NCBI GenBank assembly: GCA_019925795.1
Contig: CM034312.1
Span: 87,733,528 to 87,797,527 of the forward strand
From: Dendrobium chrysotoxum
Taxonomy: Eukaryota > Streptophyta > Magnoliopsida > Asparagales > Orchidaceae
Direction: 5' to 3'
Length of the DNA stretch: 64,000 bases
Part shown: one piece after another, positions 31,601 through 43,600 of the stretch
How positions within the stretch are numbered: position 1 is the first letter of the stretch
Layout: every line of letters starts with the position of its first letter
Program-made: the position numbers and the translations under genes
The notes under the pieces: generated by a model
Told to the model about the DNA's origin: nothing
The model's input: only the letters and a program-made list of their open reading frames with translations
The model's database searches: none

Positions 31601-34600
31601 TTCTTATGCTAATATTAATGCATGAATTAAAAAATCAATCATGAATTTATCTTATTAACCTTAAACTGAGCCATTTAGTTGAAGGGCATGCTCAAACTAA
31701 TATTCTCTCATGTTCTATTAAATTTCTGTTTTTTTCCTTGTAATTCTAAAGCGTTTCTTTGTATTCTCTTAAATTATAATGTGACATGTTACAAAGTTCT
31801 TCAAATAACTAAGTTAAGCCAAAAGGGCACTTAACACAACAGGTAGGTAGTTAAAAAACTTAAAAAATAATATTTCAAAGATATAACTTTATTATATGCT
31901 GAAAATATTTTTTGTTTATCCATATCTGTGCTTTGAATCAAGTAATTGTATCAATGATGTTAATGCCCCTTCTATCTGATTAAAGTATGGTGGTTTTATG
32001 AGCTATGTTGGAAATATCAGTCCCATTTTTTTTGGCTTAACTTGATCAGCACTTTAAGATTCAAATCTTGATAAGACTTTCCTTTCTTTTATGAAGTATA
32101 ATTTTCTTTTTGCTGAACCTCTGAAAAAAATATAAATCAATGCTTCGCAAAGTTAAAATATTGATATGCATTTCTTCGTGAAAGTACTGCAAAATTTATG
32201 AAATATAATCATGTAATTTTCTTTTATTTATTTCTTGTGGCAGCCCCATCCGTTCTCTCATTGAGTCAGGTTTTAGTGCAAATGAAAGGCCAGATGTGAG
32301 ACTTTATTATGGAGCTAGAAATCTTCAAAGAATGGCATATCAGGTTTGGATTGAAGCTCTTTAACCATCAAGGATTTTCCCTCCTAAATCAGTTTCTTTA
32401 TAGTAATTTGGATTGAATTCTTCTCCATCAGGATAGGTTTAAGAATTGGGAGTCTTTGGGGGTTAAAATTGTTCCTGTTTTGTCCCGGCCAGATGATAGT
32501 TGGAAAGGTGAAAGAGGTTATGTGCAGGTAATATCTTGAATCAAGAAATAGAGACTGCAGTAGGAATAATTCTGTTTCTAGTGATTTAATTATCCTAAAA
32601 ATTGTGCAGGCCGTTTTTTCAAGAGCCAAACAAATATTAGATGCCTCATCGACTGCAGCAGTTCTCTGTGGGCACAAAGCCATGACTGAGGTTTGCCATC
32701 TTTCAAGTATTATTCACGTGATAGTTTAGCTTCTTTTCCTACTGTCATTATCTAATCAGCAATATTCCTCACAAGAATTTGCAGTATGCGTCTTCATCCT
32801 TGCTCCCCTGTGTTTGATATGAACTTTTGTGTTGTTGACCTACACAAAAAAAAAAAAAAGAAAAGAAATCAAAATAAAATTTTTTTTTAAATGATTACCT
32901 GCTCCCGCAGCTCTACCGTAAATCCTGCCCAAATCCTGTAGAGACAGTCGCCCATACCTCTGCAACGGCGCCGAAAATGTCTATTCCTCGCATACGCGGC
33001 TCGCCTCGACCCCGCTCCCCAGCGTCAATAAAATGAGAGGGAGGTCGCAGTTCATTCAGTAGTTCTTCCCACTCGCAAATTCTCCAGCTAAACTCCTGTA
33101 AGCTCTCGTCGCTCCTGCTCCTGTTCGCAAACCGCAAGCATCCCGTCGCTGCTTCCGATCATCTTCCATCCGAACCCCGCAGCTCCTTATCTGACCGAAC
33201 CCAAGCCCGCAACCTCCACTTGCTGGTGTCGCAGGACACCCGACCCCTAGCTGCACGAGTCCTCCGCTAGAGTTCGCCTGATCTCCACGGCCTCCAGAGC
33301 TACCATCACTCCGTCATCTTCCATACCTGTGCCGATCAAATCCACATAGCCTCCTCCCAGCCGAATCCCTGTATCTCGATCTCCCACTCCACTATCGAGA
33401 CCTCCTCAAACTTTCGAATCCCAAGCCGAAGTAGCTGAGACCTCCTCTGCCGAACATCTCTATCTCTAGGCCTGCGATCTCCCTGCTCTCTGCTCTTACC
33501 CGGATCCCTACTGCTAGTAGCCGACCACCCTTCCTCTATACTTAGGCCGATCGACCCCAGCTCCTGCGACCAAATCCCTTACCAGATTCCTCCTCTCTCA
33601 CGCTCCCAGGCCAATCTCGCCTCTTCGACGGCATTCTTCCTGTTGGGTCGGAAGTGACAACAGGAGCTAAGTCTCTGTGAAGGTAATGACCCCTCTCTCA
33701 CGCACTCCTTTAGCCAAGTCCAATAAATCTATCAAACTGAGAGGTTTAGCAAAGAGGGATTCACGGCAAGTAGGGGGAAACAGAGAAATGAACTTATCAT
33801 AAGATTTAACAGCTTCCTAAATCCTGTATAATTTGTGTTAGATTTTTGCATTTATTTGAGTTAGTTATGATTAATTGAATCTAATTATAATTAGTTATCT
33901 TTAATCTTAATTAATTATTATTATAAATTAATTATAATTAATTAAATTTAATTATGATTAATTATTTTTAATTGTGATTAGTTATTAATTAATTTTAAAT
34001 TGATCATAATTAATTAAATTTAATTATGATTATTTATTTTTAATTATAATTAATCATTAATTAATTATAATTTAGTCACAATTAAATATGATTAGTTATA
34101 ATTAGTATTTTAATAGTAATTAATTATTTTTAACTATAACTAATTATTATTATTAAAATTAGTTATAATTAATTAAAATAACAAAATAGAAAAGAAAAAT
34201 GCAAAGGTACTCTCTTGCCTCGATCCACGTGCCAACCTCGACGCTTGCAAAGGTATAATTTTCTAACTCAGATTCTCACTCTCGAAGTTCGCGGCGGACC
34301 GGAAAACCGCATATACACGCTTTCATAAGCGTGGTGGGATGGGACCCCGGTGCGGCGCCTACAACGAGGCGGGTAATCACCTCAAAAATCCTATCCTCGG
34401 CGTTCGTGTCGAGCCGGCAAACCACCTATACACGCTTTCTTAAGCGTGGTGGGAAGGGAAATCGGTGCGACACCTACGGCGAGGCGGGTAGGCCCTATAC
34501 ATGCTTTTCTTAGCGTGGTGGGGACAGTTTTAAGTACCCGTACGCGTCTCTGTACCTGCGGGGAAACAAATGCTTTTCTTTTTCAGGTACGTCGAAGACC

Positions 34601-37600
34601 CATACACGCTTTCTTAAGCGTGGTGGGGGATTGAAGACTTTACACGGCCGCGGTGTCCTCGAAAGAGGGCATCTACCATACACGCTTTCTTAAGCGTGGT
34701 GGGAAAGGCCCAGTTTTCCGTTATTTCCCCTAAACGGGGGAGATGCCGGAATGCTGCCGAAATTTCGGGTGATCATATGACTGTACTTGGACTTATTTGA
34801 GCTCAAAGGAAGAGGACCAGGACTTGTGCTTTGAACTTGAATGAACACAAATGAACCTAAACTGAACAAACATTTTAAATTGAAATCAAATGAATTTTGA
34901 TTGGTGCAAATCACAATGAACTACACGTCAGACTTGATTTGAATTGAACTCGAACCAGAACGACAATGAACTTGAACTCAGATTGGACTTGAGTTTAAAC
35001 TTGACAAAAGAAGATTGACTTTGAGTCAGATAATGTTGAATTGAACTTGAACAAATGATGATAATCTGAACATGAATTGAGCAAGACTTCAGAGAACTTG
35101 AACTTATATGTTGAATTCGAGCTGTACAACATCAAGTAAAATTTGAGCTTTGAACTTGCAAGCATTTGACCCGAATCCGAATGAACTCAATGTAACTATA
35201 TGAGTCATGGGATTTGAACTTGATTTGAGTATCAAGTGGACAAAGCTTGGACTCAATTTGAATATCAAATGAATGTGACTTGGACTAGTTGGATTCAAAC
35301 TCCAATGAACAAAGAACTTGATTCAAACTTGACTTGCTTGGTTTGAACACCAACAAGAACTTTCAGCTTGACTGCAGGGAGCTTACAAGATGTGGACATG
35401 AACTTGATTTAGACAACAAGGCTTGTTCTCAAGTTCTGAACCATGTTTGAACTTCAATTGAATTTGAACAAGGACTTGGACAAGTCAACAGTAGACTCGT
35501 GAACATGTACTCTGAACTCAAACTGGAGCAAGATATGGATAACAAGAACTTATGCAAAGTAAAATTTGAATTTGCAAGCATAAGATTCAAATCCGGATGA
35601 GCCCGATATGGCAGTAGAAGACTTGAATGAATTCAAGTCTGAATGAAACTGAACTTGGAATCAAACATATGCAAGGAACTCAAAGCTTGAATCGTATGCG
35701 AGGGAACTCAAGCTACAAGAACAGTTAACTCAATGTTACATGAAATATATTGATCCTTGTAAATAAATGTGACCAAGATGCAACAAATGCGAACACCCAC
35801 GAGTTCTTGTGGGAAGGATATTGCAACATCCTCGTCACCAACATCGAGGTACAAACAGTCACACTACAAGACTCCAATGCGCACAAACAAAGAATGTAAT
35901 AGACTCCTACAACGGTCCCTATGGTGCTTGTTGATTGAAGAAGGCAACATTGCTAATTGACGGTGAAAGATCCCTCCTTGCAAACAAACACTTTTAAACC
36001 ACCTGAGATTGGTGAAAGGTGGATATGATGCAAGTACAACGATTTTCCTATAGGCACATTTAGGAGATTGTAGTGAACATGAATATCTCTTGCGAGCACT
36101 GATAAATGATATAATATTGGTGCATAGCAATAGTGGGTATATCATAAGTACAGAGAACTCCTTGTGGAAATAAATACACACAATATCTATAAACAATTTT
36201 GAAGATCTGCAATACATGCCAGTCTTTTACGAATACAGATGTACGCACCATATATCATTTATGGGTAGATGCAGAAAGACTTCAGTAAATGCAGTATCCT
36301 GAAGTCAATTCCAATCCATGAATGAAAACATCTACCTGCCTACAAACAGTAGTGGGGGAGATCATACAACGCCACCGGATCTGCAACATCCATGCAAGCA
36401 GACAGAAGGCGTATAAATCTCCAAACGAAACCCAGTGCTACGCCACCGGATCTGCAACATCCATGCAAGCAGACAGAAGGCGTATAAATCTCCAAACGAA
36501 ACCCAATGCTACGCCACCGGATCCGTAACTTTCATGCAAGCGGACAGAAGGCGTGTACAAATATTCCAAGAATACCCCGCACGTGTGCACTTTAATTTGT
36601 ATACACATAGGTACACTAAAAGGGGAAAATATAATCTGAACCCGCATGGGCCCCGGCGAGCGTGTTATTGGTACACACGTGACGCCTAGGGATGCTGCGC
36701 GGGTCAATAAATTCGAACCCGATCCTCCTATATAAGCAGATAGGAGTAGACAAGGTTCAATAAATATTTATAAAATGCCCCCAAACACCCGCATGGGCCC
36801 CGGCGAGCGTGTTATTGGTACACACGTGACGTCTAGGGATGCTGCGCGGGTCAATGAGTGAATTCAGGTTCGAGCCCTATCCTCCTATACGGGTAGATAG
36901 GAGTCGACACAGCTCGAACCATTAAATAAATATGCAGTCGTGAGATCGACCGAGATATTTATTTTATACATTCATATTAGGCCTTCAAGGTCTATAATCA
37001 AGAGAATTCACTAACAAAGGTCCAAAGCCTACAAAACCCGATCCTCTATCGACCAGTAGATAGAGTCGACAGGGTTCGATCAATAAAATATAAATGACCC
37101 CATACACCCCGATGATGGCCATGTTGAATGAAAATATCAACCGGAGGGGTCCATTTCAAATATCTCAAAGTACCACCCAAACTCCCACAAAATCCAAAAC
37201 TCCACAAAACTCCCAAAATCCTAAATTCCCTACAAAACCCAATCTTCTGAAAAATCCCAAAATCCAAAAAAATCTTTTCGACTCCAGATATTTAAAAATT
37301 GAAATCCAACTATCAAACCGCTTAAAGCAAATCCATCCACCCTCCGCAACAGTTTGTCGAGGTGGACAAATTAAAATTTACTTCAGCTCACAAAGAGCCA
37401 ATGCCTAGTCGAAAATATCAGTAGGATCCATTCTCAAACAATCTCCTGCCAGTAAAGACGTGGTACGAGTCCTCTAACCGGCAGTTTCGCCGCCAAATGG
37501 CACTGCAGGATAAACGGTTATGACTCGAGGCCCTCTGAACTAGGTGGTCGCCGCCAAATGGCACCATCATATTATGGTTATGGCCAGAGCCCGTATGCTC

Positions 37601-40600
37601 CCCAATGACATCAAATCCTTGAGATATGAATCAATAGGATATGATCGATAAGGCACAAAGCCCTTTGTTAGCTAAGGTGGATTCAAATTTGTCCCCTTAG
37701 ACAAACACTCCCCCCAGGTCTACAAGGTACCCTTGGACGAAGCAACCCATGGCTGCCGACAAGGATCCTTCTGTCAGGTTGGGTCGACTACCTCCTCTGA
37801 CTAAGTAGACCAGGGATCACGATGGCCCGGGACGACGGAACCATGGGATCTTGATCGGGTCTATCATCCATTCCCCCACCATCCGCTTTAAATGCAAGAT
37901 GGTGAAATTTCTATTTTAAATATCAAATCTTCAAACTTTCAAACCTTCAACCCATGCTGCTACTATATGCCAGACTCACGTATCCTTACGTATCTGATTA
38001 ACGACTAGCCTTAATCGAAAGTTCTCTCTCATTATCGGGAGGGGTAATTAACTATAGGGGCTTGCGCCTATAGGAAACCAGAACTCAGATCATAAAGTCC
38101 TCGCAAAATGAGGGCGAAATCTCTGGGTAGTGTCTTATCTACTATCTCATCTGCCTTCCAAAATTTACCCCGGAACTTAGTTCGTTAAAACTCCCCCCTC
38201 AAAAAGCACAAAAAGCGGGCGGAGGCCGGGGCCGAATTTTCGGAGCCCACATGTGTTTGCATGGCCATAACTATGGTTGTAAAAGAACCAATATGCTTGA
38301 CATATGGCTCAATAGTCGTTCAACTAATGCTCATTTATGCTCATTTGCTTTCCTAATTTCTCCATCTTACATATAATTTAAGAAGGCCGACATGTAATTA
38401 AATTAATTTGAACATTATCCTTGCTTATTTATTTTCATTAACCTCCTCATTTTTGTGTTCAACAAGTATCTCATTAAGCTACTCATTTGATGCTTGTTTA
38501 TTAGCTTATTTAATTTTTTTTAATATTATTTCAAACTTAAAATGATCAAATTATTATATACTTATATTTAAATAACTTTTTATTTATATTTATATTTAAT
38601 AAAGAAGCTTAAAATATTTTAATAAATAAATTTAAGCATGAACCATTTAGCTTAGGAGTAACCTGAATGACTTAGCCATATCACCACTCGCTTTGACAAA
38701 AACTGACTCATTCAAGCAGGTTTTAGAGAGGGCTCAATATGTTTGAGTTGATACTACAACCACCCAATCTACTTGCTTTACTTAGTCCATATGGCTCAAC
38801 ATCTCCAAAAAAACTCCATCGAGTTGCTCAGAAGCAGAGAGAGGCAAATCTTCAACCAACAAATCTTCCCGCTCTACTTAGTCTATGTGGTTTGACATGT
38901 CTCTAAAATGGCTCCTTCAAGTTGGTCAGAATTAGAGCAAGGTAAACAACACTCAATCTAGCAGAATTCAACTTCCAACAACTTGAGCACTCTCCAATTA
39001 TAATGCGACACTTGTATAGTATGTTAAGGTGCATCATGTAGATTCCATGCGAAGGCAAGCACCTGAGTTAGAGGCCGACATAAGTCCTATGAATTTGAAT
39101 AATTCCTTTCATTTGAATCATTGGATAATTTGAAAAGATTATGATATTTCTTTCTTTTGTGCTAGAGATGAGCCCCAAGAAATCTATAAATACCTTGATG
39201 AATCTAAACTAGAGGACCTTTTGAAATCTTTGAAATCCTAAAGGGATCTTTTGGATCTTGCCATACTCAAAAGATTATTTTGGCTTGTCATCTAATTGGA
39301 GGGTCCAAGAAACAGAGAAGAAAGTCTTCCATGTCACCCATCTCAGCCTAGGGGTCTTTGATACAAGCCTAATCAACTTAATAAGCTATGTTTTGAAGAG
39401 TCAACAATCTAGCCCTCTTTGGTCTTAGTTGATCCGCATCTAGTGTGATCCTTGTTGAATCGAGGTAGCTTCAAGTGGCTTGAACAAGCTTTGGCCACCC
39501 TAGCATAGGCCTTAGTTGACCACTTGGCCTTGGTCCATTGGGCCCTCATTAACTTTTGGTTTACTTCAGTAGTCCTGGATTACTTGAGCATTCATTATTC
39601 AGCTCAATTTACTCATGATAATTAACTTATGTTGGTCAAAATTGACCTAATTTGAACCTAACAGGTCAATTTACCTTTTGAGCTTGTTGATATGCTTAAT
39701 TGTTATAGTGGGCAATGGCAAGTCCGTTAAGTAGACTTAGTCACCCCCAATTGTATGTGAATACTCCAAAGTTTAGCCTATTGATCTCTCACTTATCTAA
39801 CTAAGTCTCAATGAGCCCAATTTACTTATGTTTAGGTTAAAGTGAATTTTATAAGGCTATTTGTCTTGTAGCTCAGTCCCTTCAGCCCTAAATCAAATTT
39901 GGTCAACAATTTAAGCTTAGTTAGGCTCACGAATTTAAGCATAACCACCTAATTGAGCCCAATTACTTGAATCGATTCAACGAGTTCAATAAGCCATGCC
40001 CGAGATGATTTAACTCTAATTGGCTCAAGGATTGATCCCAAGTTGACCATTCATAGACTCATGCCTGAATTGGTTTCAATTAAGCGCCAAAGGTTCAACA
40101 CAACTATATTAAATTGAACTTGAGTTCTAAATCAAACCCCTATCTTAAGCTTAGTTGGCTTAAGAATTGAGTTCATGATAGCTAGCCAAAGGCTTAGTGC
40201 ACCTGAGAGGACCTAACCGAGTTGTGAGGTTAAGTCAACAATATTGGGATGTGATGCAGTGCTTCAACTATGCGAGAAAGCAGCTTACCTATTACCTATT
40301 AACATGTCTACTATTTTATACTTCTAGAACTAACATTAGTTAATTGTACCACTACCTTTGTTACTCTTTTTGTTATGATAGTACGGTAGTCATTTTTATG
40401 TTAGGATTCTCTTTTCAACAAATTTAATTATAACTTGATACCACACTCATATAAATACCAGAATAGCTTGTAAATAGGACATTACATATATGATATCATT
40501 TTGGAGACCTGAATAGAATTTTTCGAGTTTGTTTTCTTCTTCTTCTTTCTCTTCTTTGCATATTTTTGCTACTCCCACCGACTACCACATCAGCTTGGTA

Positions 40601-43600
40601 GTACAACTTGGAGCTTGAGGAGTATGGCGGTAAACAACGGAAAGGGAGCCGATGATGACCATCGCAATGTTGATGCCCTTTGGTTGGTACAAACTCGGCT
40701 AGTTTGACAAGTTAATGAATTTGCTACAAAATTTTATTGCTTTTTTGTTGAAATGCGGCGAGAATTGCGGCTCTGAAATTGGCATTTGATATTCATCCCA
40801 CTACTCGGCTAATAGTGCAGGCACCCACAACCGCTATTAGATGCAATGGCTATTGAGACCGTGGATGGAGATGAACACCCACAATACGTAAAATTTCGGA
40901 TTTAGATGATGATTTTTGCAATCTGAGTTGAGAAATTCTCTTAGATTTTGATGGAGGTAACATTCCCGTTAACACTAATCTGAGGCGACGAGCTAAGGAT
41001 TCAGATGCCACCACGGTGAGTTTCCTGTAAAACTCGATATTCCCTTCTTTGATGGAAGGTTACACAGAAGATTATTTGGATTGAGAAAGGGCTTTGGAGA
41101 TTTTTTTTTATTACATGGAGATAGAACCTGATAAACAAGTGAAATATGTGGCTTGTCGTCTTAAGGGTGGAGCTAGTGCATGGTGGTTGCAGTTATTGCA
41201 GACCTGACATTGTGAAGGTCGCGGTCTAGTTCACAGTTGGGCAAGAATGAAGCAACTCTTTTGAGGTCATTTTTTACCTACAGACTTTGAGCAAGTGCTA
41301 TATCTCGAGTATCAATATTGAAACCAAGGTAAGAGAATCGTGAGTGATTACACAGAAGGGTTGTACCGCCTCAGTGCATGAAACAATCTCAATGAAAATA
41401 CCAATCAATTGGTTGTGAGGTATATTGGGGGTCTTAAGGAGGCTATTCAAGATAAGTTGAAGCTTAATTCTGAATGATCTTAATCCTAGACCATTAATTT
41501 TGCTCTTAAAGCTAAAATTCAGCTCACCCGTGGCTATCTTTCTTACTCTAATCGCAGGCAGAACGTTGAACAATCTACTGAATCCACAAAGCAGGTCACT
41601 AGTTCCAATAAACTTACTACCACCCCTGCAGTTACAACTTGCCCAAAAAGCTCTATTGTGGGCATCGAGGATTCGAAAATACATCAAAAATTGAAGGCTC
41701 CTAAGAAGGATAATCCATATCCCAAACCGTCTAATATTAAATGGTTTCATTGTATGCAACAAGGACAAAAGTCCAATGATTGCCCGAATAGGCAACAATT
41801 ACATCTACTTGATGCTGAGGCTTAATGAACAAATTCTTGCTGATGCCGAGAAAGAGTTGGAACTGGAAGATGGCACTAGGGATGGTGGTGTGAACCACTC
41901 ATTTGTGTTTTGGAAAAATTATTATTAGCACCTCGCCAGCAAACGAATTCCCAATGTAATGCTATTTTTAGAACAAGATGCACTATCAATGACAAGGTTT
42001 GTGATCTTCTTATTGATGGTGGTTGTACTGAAAATGTTGTTTCATTCTCTATGGTTCGAGCCCTACAACTTAAAACAACAACACATCCCAATCCTTATAA
42101 GATCAATTGGGTTAAAAAAAGGTATGGATATTCTAGTCTCTGACATGTGCTGTGTCACATATTCGATTGGCAAACACAACGTATGTGAATTCTTATGTAA
42201 TGTGTTAGATATGGATGTATGGCACATTATTTTGGGAAGGCCTTGGCAATTTGATATAGGGGCTATATATAACTGCCAAGCCAATGCTTATTCATTCGAT
42301 TGGAAGGGAAAATTGTTAAGATTATTGCCACAGTCTACTGATTCCAGCCATACCACAGCTAAATCCAATGCAATCATGCACATAGTCTCGGGATCCTCCC
42401 TTCTCAGCTCATGGAAAGAAGCTTCTATATTGTTAACTGTGATACTTAAGGAAGGCTGTCATTCTAACAGCAGATCTCCTGTACTAGCTGAAGTGCAAAC
42501 CTTACTCCAACAAATCGCAGATGTTATTCCAGATACTCTACCCGACACATTGCCACCTATTCGTACACTGCAACACCAAGTAGTTTTTATTCCGGGAGCT
42601 GTTCTCCCCAATCTTCCCCATTACCGAATGAGTCCCAAGGAACACGAAATTTTAGAGCAGTTGGTTGATGACTTAATGTCTAAGTAATTAATAAACTTAG
42701 TTTGAGTCCTTGTGTCGTTCCCGCTTGACTTCTTACAAAGAAAGATGGTAGCTGACGCATGTGTGTGGATAACCAGCCAATCAACAAAATAACCATCAAA
42801 TTTAGATTTCCTTTTCATCTAAATGAATTATTAGAGAAATTATCAGGTTCTATATATCTATTCAAAGTTAGATTTATGTAGTGAGTATCATCAAATCCGC
42901 ATCCGCCTCAGAGACGAGTGGAAGTTAACTTTCAAAACACGTCGAGGCCTTTATGAATGGAAAGTTATGCCATTCGGACTATACAATGGTCCTTCAATGT
43001 TCATGAGGTTAATGAATGAGGTACTTAAACCTTTTTTAAACAAATTTTGCATAGCGTATTTTGATGATATGTTGGTGTTTAGTCCCACCTTGGAAGAATA
43101 CTTACATAATTTGACATCGATTCTTGAAACTTTGAGACAACAAATTATATTTGAATTTACCTTATTGTGAATTTGCAACTTTGCAAGTATATTTTCTCGG
43201 GTTTGTTAATGCTGTCGATGGAATTCATGTAGACCCATGAAAAGGATTAGCCATTACTGAATGGCCAATGCTTTAATCATTTTTCGATGTTCGCAGTTTC
43301 ATAGACTAACAAACTTCTATCATCTTTTCATTTGTGGATTTAATATTTCAATGGTACCCATAATGGATTGCTTGAAACTGAAGCAATTCCAATGGTTATC
43401 AGCACTGGAACTAAGTTTCGAATCCAGTAAATCATCATGATGGCTTCAGCAGCCGTTTTAGCCCTACCAGATTTTGCAAAACCTTTTAAGGTTGAAACTG
43501 ATGCTTTAGCGGTAGGCATAGCCGCTGTCCTGACTCAGGACACTTGGCCAATCAAGTTTTTTAGTGAAAAACTTTGTCCTGCATGGCAAAAATGGACAGT

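Larger units (their letters stand above)
32828..38256 (+). mobile_element. Non-coding LTR-type repeat, copy B, with TGTGT duplication
   Basis: The unit runs 32833..38251 (5419 bp), from TGTTGACCTACAC to CGGAGCCCACA. It is flanked by TGTGT at 32828..32832 and 38252..38256. The right end is set independently: copies B and C match up to GAGCCCACA and then diverge. Order of parts: C-rich leader (32900..33660), AT-rich minisatellite, hairpin array, GCCGGAATGCTGCC block, CTTGAA-rich stretch, 71-bp tandem repeats, a 147-bp repeat, and a 1.2-kb conserved 3' part. No gag, pol or other domain is visible. TG...CA ends and a 5-bp duplication fit an LTR element; it may be a very long solo LTR or a LARD-like element. 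It sits 142 bp downstream of the exon 4 donor. Confidence 0.72.

Noticed and set aside
34290..34715. Regularly repeated palindromic units resembling a CRISPR array
   Set aside because: The host is a plant nuclear genome, spacing is irregular and the units vary in sequence; they belong to a dispersed repeat family.
32833..38251. Endogenous pararetrovirus fragment
   Set aside because: No coat, movement, protease or RT motif in any frame; the TG...CA ends and 5-bp duplication fit an LTR element better.
41298..41798. 166-codon - strand frame in the Gypsy region
   Set aside because: Antisense to the recognisable gag remnant, with no domain of its own.
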